Source: Chara braunii
Taxonomy: Eukaryota; Streptophyta; Charophyceae; Charales; Characeae
Length of the DNA: 25,972 nt
Reading direction: 5' to 3'
NCBI GenBank assembly: GCA_003427395.1
Contig: BFEA01000067.1
Coordinates: forward strand, 81,281-107,252
The notes beneath the pieces are model-generated. The model had not been told where the DNA came from, ran no database searches, and saw nothing but the letters and a program-made list of their open reading frames with translations. Positions 8,587 to 16,756 of this stretch are shown in pieces; position 1 is the first letter of the stretch, and each line of letters starts with the position of its first letter. The position numbers and the translations under genes are program-made.

Positions 8587-9181
8587 CTACTGTCTTCACC
8601 CAAATATAACGCCCGGCAGTGTTGCATACCCCGACAGTTGGTGGCCCTTGACTGCTCGGATGCCGACCAGCCGACCGGTTGGCTGGTCGGCATGTACCTG
8701 TCGGGGGTCATTGGCACCTACCGGTTGGGGGTCGTCGGCACCCCGCAATTTTTTTATTTTTTTATCTTTTTTTTGGGTCCAGAACCCCTAATAACCCCAC
8801 CAACAACCCCATACCCGCCCCCAATACCCCCATACACCCCCCCAACATCCCAAACCGTTCCCCAACACCCTCATACCCCTATATCCCTGTNTGGCCCCCC
8901 TCATCCCCAAAAGTCTCTCAGCAGATTTGGGCTGTACTCAGCAAGCGCAGTACAGCCCCCAACTCAGATTTGAAAAAAAAAAAGTGGATGGCTGTTTTCT
9001 GACTGGTCGGCAGACCGCCAACCGGTGGGCCTCCTGGTCGGGTGCAATACGGTCGGCGGTCGAGGTAGGCGGTCGGCGGGTATGCAACCCTGCTGCCCGG
9101 TCATTATCGCTGTATTTGGGGTGTTTTTCAGTCGAGATGCAGCAGTAATGACCGGGCGTTCTATTTGGGTGAAGACCGTAG
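8587..9181. mobile_element. Inverted-repeat MITE, copy 3, split by a hAT-like insertion
   Basis: The left end CTACTGTCTTCACCCAAATA and right end, inverted, CTACGGTCTTCACCCAAATA are the best-preserved of the family. The element is interrupted at 8617-9092; removing the insert leaves a MITE of about 110 bp comparable to copies 1 and 2. The right half (9093-9181) holds the long foldback arm ending ACCGGGCGTTCTATTTGGGT. Confidence 0.8.
8617..9092. mobile_element. Non-autonomous hAT-like element, 476 bp
   Basis: Terminal inverted repeats CAGTGTTGCATACCC (left) and CAGGGTTGCATACCC (right, inverted) match at 14 of 15 bases and start CAGNGTT, as in many hAT transposons. Flanking octamers ACGCCCGG and CTGCCCGG match at six of eight positions, compatible with a decayed 8-bp target duplication. 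The subterminal regions are rich in GGTCGGC/GCCGACC words, including a 34-bp palindrome at 8660-8693. There is no transposase frame, so mobility would need a protein supplied in trans. One N lies at 8891. Confidence 0.75.
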
Positions 9182-9586
9182 GATGACTTGGTGTGACCAA
9201 TGTGTCTGGAGGAAATGTCGATGTTCGACCCCCTTGTAAGTCTGTGGTAGTGTGATGAAACCACTTCTTAGTACTTCTTACACCCATATCTTTAAGCTTT
9301 TGAGTACTGAATACAACATTTGCATTCACGTATATGCACAAACACATGGTCTTTACTTTGGAACATTGCTCGTCATGAACAGCCAGCACAAGAGCAAGCA
9401 TGTTTCAGCCCGTCCTTGGCTGCAATTCAAAAACTTCACGACATTCCTTGACATCCAATACTCTCCCCTCCATATCTGATCCCCCATCATGCGGATACTC
9501 CCAAGTTTTAAGATCTTTTTCGAACTCTTTTCTTTTGCCGATTGAAAATACTGTCCATGCATGTGTGACATTGTGCCATTTCACAG
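9182..9586. other. Region upstream of FANCD2-like exon, probably intron
   Basis: No repeat recognised. It precedes the splice acceptor at 9585-9586 (CATTTCACAG). A minus-strand open frame (9405-9692) crosses it and is discussed among the findings. Confidence 0.35.
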
Positions 9587-9643
9587 GTTCGAGAACTGCA
9601 AAAGGCGACTCGGATAATCCAATCTCTGTGCTCTGAAAGCAAG
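9587..9643 (+). CDS. FANCD2: FANCD2-like gene, internal exon of 57 bp
   Basis: Flanked by CATTTCACAG and GTAGGC, the exon is 19 codons in phase 0 and encodes VRELQKATRIIQSLCSESK. From memory of the family, this resembles the FANCD2 C-terminal segment in which a V-Q motif is followed by ATRQL and, after several residues, SK. The next exon (11134) continues it in phase 0 with the spacing from SK to the following VP..K motif that I recall for animal FANCD2. FANCD2 is a nuclear helical-repeat protein that is monoubiquitinated with FANCI and clamps DNA during interstrand crosslink repair. Upstream exons were not found in this window. No stop or frameshift is visible in the two exons. The assignment depends on short matches and could be wrong. 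Confidence 0.6.
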
Positions 9644-10007
9644 GTAGGCACTCTTTTCTCTGAGGTGCGGGCATATGTTTGTTGATTGCCAATCAAAGCC
9701 TGACCATGGATCTAAGAGTCCAAGTGATGGGAATCTTTGTAAGATCCTTAGTGGAACTGGTTATCTGGTTTCTATACTTGTACACTCAAACCCCTAGAGT
9801 GGTTGAGGCCAAAAGTGGGGTCGAAAAGGAAGGATCGAGGGCAGGATGAAAGGATGATGACAAAAGGCAGAGGCCAAGCTGCCGTCGCTGCCAGTCAGGC
9901 ACGCTGCACAGTGTGAGGGCATAGTGCCACTCACAGTGTGCTACTTGCAAAAAGACTCAAAAAGGTGAGCTGGCGTTAATTTCGATGTGCAAGCACGAGC
10001 CACTCCC

Positions 10008-10075
<68 letters not shown>

Positions 10076-10485
10076 NNNNNNNNNNNNNNNNNNNNNNNNN
10101 NNNNNNNNNNNNNNNNNNNNNNNNNNNNNNNNNNNNNNNNNNNNNNNNNNNNNNNNNNNNNNNNNNNNNNNNNNNNNNNNNNNNNNNNNNNNNNNNNNNN
10201 NNNNNNNNNNNNNNNNNNNNNNNNNNNNNNNNNNNNNNNNNNNNNNNNNNNNNNNNNNNNNNNNNNNNNNNNNNNNNNNNNNNNNNNNNNNNNNNNNNNN
10301 NNNNNNNNNNNNNNNNNNNNNNNNNNNNNNNNNNNNNNNNNNNNNNNNNNNNNNNNNNNNNNNNNNNNNNNNNNNNNNNNNNNNNNNNNNNNNNNNNNNN
10401 NNNNNNNNNNNNNNNNNNNNNNNNNNNNNNNNNNNNNNNNNNNNNNNNNNNNNNNNNNNNNNNNNNNNNNNNNNNNNNNNNNNNN

Positions 10486-10550
<65 letters not shown>

Positions 10551-11133
10551 GGGGTGAAGGGCGCCAGCTTGCATTGATTTTGCAGGATAAAAAATTCAAA
10601 ATCGATACAATCCTGCTCTCCTACTCCCAGTCGTCGTGGCCAACCACTTGTGTTGTGAAAAAAGTTTTTATTGTTTCATTGTTTCCAACTCTGTCATCGT
10701 AAAGTGCGACTGTCATTTGCCCACCACCAAGCAGTCAAGCTGGGAGCTGGCCATCCGGTACATCCAAAGATCATCCCCCTGGTCCATCGGCGCATCTGCA
10801 GCGAGGCCTGGCAGACAATGATGGCTTAAGATTTGTCTTGTATAACGAATGAAGGCCAAAAGAAGACTTCTTTGGGGTGTCTCAGACTGAGCCACGCTTT
10901 TGTTTCATTTTCTGGTCCTTAAACGTTGATAGTAACTTGATACTGTTTGCTGACCATAGTTCGTTCCTTGCAGCCTCATTTGTGAAACTGTAACAAAATT
11001 GCTTGTTCTGAGAACCTTCTAAGAAGACTCATACAGTGTGCACATTGCTTGATATGTTTTTGCTGCCCCTTGGATATGGTGGCATTGCTTGTGTTGCGTT
11101 TGCTTTTGTGATTCGTATGATGATGTGTAACAG
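9644..11133 (+). other. Intron of FANCD2-like gene
   Basis: 1490 bp as assembled, starting GTAGGC and ending GTGTAACAG. It contains the CT/GA arrays and the 410-N gap, so its true length is unknown. Small frames inside, such as 10636-10821, have no recognisable motif. Confidence 0.5.
10012..10547. repeat. (CT)n, assembly gap of 410 N, (GA)n
   Basis: CT dinucleotides fill 10012-10075, N fills 10076-10485, and GA dinucleotides fill 10486-10547. The strand of the repeat switches across the gap, so the gap is not simply the middle of one CT array. Frames spanning it are artefacts. Confidence 0.97.
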
Positions 11134-11254
11134 TGTAAGAGGAAGATGCCTCTGATAGCAAAGGTTCCTTCAGTGAAGAGATCCATGGAGCGGTATGTGT
11201 TCAGTGTGAAGGCACTACTTCACCAGACCGAGAAGGAGAAACTTTTCTGGATAG
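11134..11254 (+). CDS. FANCD2: FANCD2-like gene, near-terminal exon of 121 bp
   Basis: Acceptor GTGTAACAG and strong donor GTGAGT bound 40 codons plus one base. The peptide begins CKRKMPLIAKVPSVKRSMER, continues with YVFSVKALLH, and ends EKEKLFWI plus a split Gly codon. This fits the C-terminal FANCD2 pattern I recall: VP, two residues, K-K/R, a few residues, E, then V..VKA.L and finally W-L/I-G, just before the acidic tail. The phase-0 join to the exon at 9587-9643 and the absence of stops strengthen the call. The tail exon expected next was not found downstream. The gypsy element and LINEs that follow would then sit in a large intron, or the gene could be broken here. Confidence 0.65.
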
Positions 11255-11328
11255 GTGAGTACACTGAGTATGTGATTGCGTTTTGTTCTTTTGTTTTTTG
11301 AACTTTTTTGAAGTTTTTGAACTTTTTT

Positions 11329-11410
11329 CCCAATAAAACAGGCCCTTATGGTCCTGGCTCCATAAGAGTCCATATCCATTCTGGGGAGCATCAGTCTGGT
11401 TCCTTTCCAT
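11329..11410 (-). repeat. Hairpin/T-tract dispersed repeat copy
   Basis: On the minus strand: GGAACCAGACTGATGCTCCCC, then AGAATGGATATGGACTC, then GGAGCCAGGACC, loop ATAA, GGGCCTG and a short T run. The hairpin (11339-11345 with 11350-11356) has a changed A-T to G-C pair relative to the 6289 copy, plus one mismatch. Confidence 0.7.
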
Positions 11411-11439
11411 TTTTTTTTTGGTTCTCTTCTTCTCCTCGA

Positions 11440-11520
11440 AAAAAAAAACAAAAACAAAAAAAAACTAGGCTCCTATTCTGGGGGGAGCAGCAGTCCGGTT
11501 CCTTTGCCACCGGCAAGTCA
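11440..11520 (-). repeat. Hairpin/T-tract dispersed repeat copy, partial
   Basis: The minus strand has TGACTTGCCGG at its 5' end, then GGAACCGGACTGCTGCTCCC, CCAGAATAGGAGCC and a T-rich tract. The terminal hairpin has been lost or replaced by the T-rich tract at 11440-11463. Confidence 0.65.
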
Positions 11521-11589
11521 GAAAGGCATACAAGTACAACACACACGGTTCCCCATGTTACGGCCTGGGGAACCCTGATAGCATTCATT

Positions 11590-11657
11590 GCTTGCCAGAT
11601 CAGTCCGGTTCTTTTTTTTTTTCTTTTTTTTTTTTGTATTCCTCCGGCAAGTCAAAA
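11590..11657 (-). repeat. Hairpin/T-tract dispersed repeat copy, 5' part
   Basis: The minus strand has TTGACTTGCCGGAGGAATAC, an A-rich stretch, then GAACCGGACTGATCTGGC. Only the leading half of the family is present. Together with the preceding copies it makes a local cluster just after the FANCD2-like exon. Confidence 0.65.
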
Positions 11658-11819
11658 TCCTCAGATGCATCTTTTGCACGTTCTGCGATGAATGGACTCT
11701 CGAGAAGCTCGCAGCTACACACCATGAATGAATTCAACACATGGTAGCAGCAATTGGAAAGGAGGTGAAAACAGCAAGGGTGTCTTAACCCTGTTGCTTA
11801 TGGGAGAGTTCAAAACCCC

Positions 11820-11910
11820 TCCTGGCGCAGTTTCCTGAACTGGGAGTCCCCGTTCCCCTGATTTCCAGGTGAAGACTTCTTTCAAGAAGTCCTTTGAGCC
11901 TTCTGGAATG
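11820..11910 (-). pseudogene. Possible LINE C-terminal scrap, target of the gypsy insertion
   Basis: GAGCCTTCTGGAATG just outside the gypsy element is identical to 15 bases in the minus-strand LINE fragment near 21642-21656. The minus-strand reading begins IPEGSKDFL, as the LINE scrap reads SIPEGSGA and the first LINE AIPKDWML. Further similarity is weak, so this may be a short coincidental match. Confidence 0.3.
11907..11910. other. Target-site duplication AATG, left copy
   Basis: AATG precedes the left LTR end (TGCAAGG) and recurs at 20714-20717 right after the right LTR end (CTCACA). Ty3/gypsy elements usually duplicate 4-6 bp. Confidence 0.6.
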
Positions 11911-12929
11911 TGCAAGGAAAATGAGCAATAGCAAGATGACAATATCCAGAATGCACAATCACATTGAAAGCCAGAAAGTATCACAGTGTCCAGAAAGCAG
12001 CATTGCACCAATATGACACCAGTGGAGAATCGTAACACTGAAAACCAATGTCAATGAGAGCTTGCTCTCACCACCACCAACACAAGAGTCCAGGACCTTC
12101 TCCCTACTTGCACTCGGCTCCCAGCCTACTTCCTACACAGCTACTGTCTGTCTACTAATTGACAATCCAACTGTTGACGTCAGCAGCCCACGAAGTGCTT
12201 GAAGATGTCGCCCAATGCAGACCATCACCAATACCAGGTATGTGCCCTCACATCATCATCATCATCATCATCATCATCCTTCTCTCTCTCCCTCGACTTA
12301 CACCCAGGTCTTCCCTCTGTACACCCGAAGACCACCTCTGCGCCTCACTGTATGTCCAAGCCCTAAGCCAGCTATGGAGGCTGGGCTATGGCGCTTCCCT
12401 CAGCAGCGCCCTACTTCACCACACGACCGCACGTGCGCAGCACCTTGCTCCAGCGCTATCCAGCGCTAGCAGCCAGCATGCGAGCGATTGCTCCAGCAGC
12501 GCTGCCTCCAGCCAGCAAGTTCCTGAATGAGCCTCCAGGCAGCGAGCTCTTTCCTACATGGAAAGAGTCTGCCTGCCCCGGCGGCCTGGCTGGTCTGGGC
12601 CTCTGCCCAGAAGCTTCCGGTTCGCCCCAGGAGGCTGTGCCTCTGCTGCAGCGGCTGGGCCTCGTTCAGTTGGGCCTCCCAACTGTCTGAGTATGAGGCT
12701 GCGATTCTGGCCAAGGGCCTGCATTTCAGGAAAGGCCTGGAAGGCCGTGGTACAGCTTTGCTGCTCGGCCTGTGTTTCCCTCAACCAACTGGCGCGTCAC
12801 AACTGCGTGGACCTCAAATACGAAATTGACAGCAATGGGCTCTTGAGATTTGTTAGGCCCGCCTTCACTTAGGGCGGGCACATCTGTAACAAGGGCCCCT
12901 CAGGGCTGCCGAGGACCCAGATCCTCGCA
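11911..12929 (-). mobile_element. 3' LTR of the gypsy element, 1019 bp
   Basis: Aligns along its length with 19725-20713; on the plus strand it begins TGCAAGGAAAATGAGCAATA and ends CAGATCCTCGCA. Differences from the partner LTR include a longer CAT microsatellite (about 12250-12277), extra bases near 12430-12465 and scattered substitutions. A GC hairpin (12857-12879) is conserved in both LTRs. Frames inside the LTR code nothing recognisable. Confidence 0.93.
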
Positions 12930-12943
12930 TTCCCTCCTCCTTT
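12930..12943 (-). promoter_or_regulatory. Polypurine tract of the gypsy element
   Basis: The minus strand reads AAAGGAGGAGGGAA immediately before the 3' LTR start TGCGAGG. This is the plus-strand primer site expected at that place and fixes the inner LTR edge. Confidence 0.85.
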
Positions 12944-12967
12944 ACTTCGACGGTTTTCTGAGGTCTT

Positions 12968-14340
12968 CTAATCTGCAGGCATATTTCCCTTGAGTTCTCT
13001 TTCATAGCCTGCAATCGCTTGAGGTGCTGTTCGCTGGAGTTCTTCTCTAGCGAACCACCGATCTTCGCTGGGATCAAGATGGTATCTAAATCTGACACAA
13101 TATTGCATTCTCGGCTTGGGAGGGCGGACTCTGCCCGGCGGTTTAGGCACTGGCACCATTCGATGCTCCACGATTCCGTCGATGTCGACGTACACCATCC
13201 ATGGTTGGGGGCAGCATTGACCGTCTGGAGGGGAACTGTGCAGTCTCTGCGAAAGGTGCCAGCTTTGAGGCGTGAAAAACTGGGTGTGTGCGTAAGTGAG
13301 GTGGGATGTGAATTGCATAGGAAGGTCCGTCTATCTGATCCCCAACTATATCTAGGACCTCCCATGGACCAAAATATTGTGGCATCAATTTGCGAGATAT
13401 GCCCAGTTCTTGACCCAGTTCAGATGATTTGACCCAGACTCTATCACCTACCTGAAAGTTAGAGGGCCGTCTATGCTTATTCGCAGATGCGATCATAGCA
13501 TCTTGAGATTTTCTAATATGCTCGACGGTCTGCCGCAGCATCTGTTCATACTTTACAGCAAACTCTATGCTGCCAGGTGCTGCAGTGGGCTGTTTTTCGG
13601 GTAGCAAGAAGTCAAGTGCTGTTCTGGGCTTCCGACCAAGATGTAATTGGTTGGGAGTCATACCAGTAGTACTATGCATAGCATTGTTATACAGGCTGGC
13701 GACGAGAGGTAACTTCTCGTCCCTGTCATCCTGACTTAGCTTAATATAATGTCGAAGCAGGTGCTGTACTACTCGGTTCATCTGTTCTGCCTGGCCATTT
13801 GACTCAGGGTGGTTCCCTGATGTCATTTGCAGCTTGGTGCCCATCTGCTCAGCTGTTGACTGCCACTGTTCGCTGGTAAATCTTACATCCCTATCACTTA
13901 CTATAGATGTAGGGAGTACAAAATCACGTACCCAGTTATCCAGAAACAGTTTGATGACGTAGTCAGTTTTAGCAGTTTCCGGCATAGCGATAAGTCTTGC
14001 ATACTTGGAAAAGCGGTCCACTATAACGAAGATGTGTCTCTTGCCAGCCCTGCTGGTCACAAGAATATCCATGAAGTTCATGCACACACACTCTGACTGG
14101 GACCTTCAGAAATCGGCAAGGGATTTAGAAGCCCAAGCGGAGCCTGAGTCCTAGGTTTGTCCCGTTGGCAAACTGGCAGGTTTCAGCGTATCTCTTGGCA
14201 TCTTGCATCATAGAAGGCCACCAGAATCTTTGCACTAAGTTAGCTGAAGTCTTCTTATAACCGAAATGGCCAGTTGTATCATGACATTCTCCTGAAAATA
14301 AAACTATGAAGAGACTCTCTATATGGGACACATAATCTTT
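12968..14340 (-). pseudogene. pol: Integrase with GPY/F module and chromodomain-like tail
   Basis: The N-terminal HHCC zinc region is visible at 14331-14160 (GHFGYKKTSANL, FWWPSMMQDAKRY, TCQF). A one-base change there shifts the frame so that the last Cys (CQRDKPRTQAP) lies in the next frame. The catalytic core follows from 14087: FMDILVT with the first Asp, VSDRDVRFTSEQW with the second, and HPESNGQAEQMNR with the Glu, so the DDE triad is present. LMPQYFGPWEVLDIVG is the GPY/F motif, and HPVFHASKLAPF follows. Near 13230 the frame shifts again into a tail with VDIDGIVEHRMV, YCVRFRYHL and WFAREELQ, resembling a chromodomain. The tail ends at TAG 12970-12968, just before the polypurine tract. 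The protein would insert element DNA into chromatin; this copy cannot be translated whole. Confidence 0.8.
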
Positions 14341-14449
14341 TATTCCTTGCCTTCTCGAGAAACAGCAAGCCAGTCACTTTGTCTTTCGCTTGAAATCTAC
14401 GAATGATCTTAGAAATAACTGGATCTTGTTGATAGGCTTCCATCAAGGA

Positions 14450-15052
14450 TCAAGTTACTTCGTCTGATATACCAAACCCAGTCACTAGCGCGCCCAGATA
14501 ATCTGCCCTTCGCGATAGTGCATCAGCCACTTTGTTGTACTCTCCCTTGATTGGATCAAGTTCATAGTCATACATGTTTGTCACTTGAATCCACCGCTTG
14601 AGTGCGTTAGAGAGTACAGGCTGTGTCTTGATCCAGCGCAAAGTCTCATGGTCAGATCTCAAGTAGAAGAAGATCTCAAGTAGAAAAATCTGGCTAGGAG
14701 ATAATGTCTCCAATGGACCAGCGCTCTGTAGAGGGCATAAAGCTCATGCTCATACGTGGACTTTGCTAGCTTCTGAAATGGCATCTTCTTACTCATATAC
14801 TCGATGGGCCTCAACTTTTTCCCCTCCTTTTGCGCAATATTGGCTGGCGTCTGTGGTCACGACAAAGGGCTGCTCAGGATCTTGAAATTTGAGGACTTCG
14901 TAGTGTGTCAGAGCATACTTCAATTTCTTGAAGCTTGCTTCACACTCCTCGGTCCACTCCCAAGGGGTGTCAAGGCGAGTAAGATTTGTTAGTTGGGAAG
15001 TTATAGTACTATAGTTTTTAACGAACGGACGATAGTAGCCCGTCATCCCCAA
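14450..15052 (-). pseudogene. pol: RNase H region of gypsy pol
   Basis: The connection begins SFLGMTGYYRPFVKNYS, then DTPWEWTEECEASFKKLK and VVTTDASQY, where the DAS motif carries an RNase H catalytic Asp. After a break near 14715-14790 the frame resumes with RSDHETLRWIKTQ and KVADALSRR, the conserved end of Ty3/gypsy RNase H. RNase H removes the RNA strand during reverse transcription. Stops at about 15060 (before SFLGM) and a disrupted middle make it inactive. Confidence 0.75.
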
Positions 15053-15145
15053 AAATGATTAGACCTCAGTAACAGTCTCAGGTCTGGGCCAGTCTCGTAT
15101 GCTGGCCAATTTGGCATCATCCGGCCTCAACCCATCCGCATAAAT

Positions 15146-16756
15146 TTAATGACCCAAGTACAAGATCTTGGTGTGACCGAACTCACATTTCTCCAAGTTT
15201 ACCTTGTACTGGTGCTGTCTTAGGAGACCTAGCACTGTTTTCGAGTGCTCAACATGCTCCTCCACAGTCTTACTAAAGATAAGGATATCGTCAAGGTACA
15301 CGATGATAAACTTGTCTAAGTATTCATGAAAATTCCTATTCGTTGCGTGTTGGAATGTTCCAGGTGCATTGCATAGGCCAAAGGGCATCACCACAAACTC
15401 TTACAGACCGTACCTGGTCTGGAAAGCGTTTTTGTGTTGGTCCTCGGGTCTAATGGCAATTTGATGGTATCAGGACTTTAGATCTATCTTAGTAAAGTAC
15501 TGGCATCCCTGCACTCTATCCAATAGGTCGTCGATGCGAGGTAGGGGCTCCACGTTCTTTATGATGATGGCATTGAGGCCCTTATAATCAATGCACATCC
15601 TTAAGGTACCTCCCTTCTTAGGAACAAATAGAATTGGAGCACCGTAAGGGGAGGTACCAGGCCGAATCCATCCCTTCCCTGTGAGCTCTTTGAGTTGGCG
15701 GCGGAGCTCATCCAACTCCGCAGGAGACATCCTATAGATCCGTTCTCTAGGTACTTTGCTACCAGAGACGACTTCTATCGCGTGGACAACCTTCATTTTC
15801 ACCACACCAGTGGGCTCCTCAAAAAGGTCTGAATATTGTGTGACGACTGCTTCTATCTCTAGGGGTGATTTTACGGCCTCCCTTTTTTCACAGACAAAGA
15901 CTAAGTACATGCCTTCCTCGTGATTCTGTTCATAGTAGTTATAAAAGGAAGATGCACACATGCACCCGTAGTTTTCCACTAGACTGCTAGCTTTAAACTT
16001 CTGCAGTCTAACGGTTCTACCGTTGGGCAACTTGTGGATCATCACCTTTCTATCCCAATCGAATTGAGTTTGTGCAAGCTCGAGGTACATGCCTAGTAAC
16101 ATGTCGAATGGCAGCTCGTCACTGACTAGGAATGAGATTTTATGTCTCAATTCCCATCCTCCATAGGATAAGGTGCAAACTACGTCCTTGACATAGTCTT
16201 GTACAACCATGCAGTGCTTGTTGGCTAGCGTTGATGCTACAGATCTGTTGAGCCGCTGCACTTGGTCCCCTAAGCGCAGCCTATCCACACAAGCCCGACT
16301 GATGAAGTTCCGTGTAGAGCCTATGTCTGCAAAGGCACCTACTTTACGACCACCTACGTCAACCTCTACCACGAAATGTTCAACCCTAGGACCTTTACTA
16401 ATCATCGCCCAAGAGTCTCTGGGGTCCTTCCCTGACCACTCAGTCTGTAACTCTTCTAAGGAATCAGACACATCTCTCGAACAGAGCATTGGTGGGTCTG
16501 AATATGTCTGTGGGGCGATGAATGGGTCACTAGCCTTGGCTAACGCCTGAAGTGGGGAAGGCAACATTACTACTTCAACACGAGTTAGAGCGGCTAACAC
16601 TCCTACTGGCCCGAGGTGTTTCCCTGCGAAGTGCTCGCAGAAGCACCACCAGGGTTTGAAGATAAGCCCACTACCGTTGGAGAGGTTACCTTCGTGGTGA
16701 CCTTCTTGGCTCAGCATGTCCTTGATGTGTGGCCATAGTTGCCACAGTTCAGGCAA
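15146..16756 (-). pseudogene. pol: Protease and reverse transcriptase region of gypsy pol
   Basis: An open frame of 428 codons (16756-15470) holds a retropepsin-like site at about residues 143-150, [12 protein letters not shown]. The family usually has D-T/S-G; here Ile replaces the second residue, so protease is probably inactive. RT starts near residue 350 with [31 protein letters not shown] and [12 protein letters not shown] follows, then another stop, then MVMPFGLCNAPGTFQ and the catalytic IIVYLDDILIFSK (15290 region), intact at YLDD. YLGH is followed by TAA at 15148-15146. The frame overlaps the end of gag by about 46 bases in the -1 frame. RT copies element RNA into DNA. Confidence 0.85.

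Noticed and set aside
9957-10599. Long frames of about 190-207 codons across the gap
   Set aside because: They consist of microsatellite dipeptides and unknown residues.
10636-10821. Small plus-strand frame between the FANCD2-like exons
   Set aside because: The exons on both sides join directly in phase 0 with the expected spacing, so this is intron.
12159-12530. Plus-strand frame with a counterpart at 19972-20316
   Set aside because: Found in both LTRs only because the LTRs are duplicates; it contains the CAT microsatellite and no protein motif.
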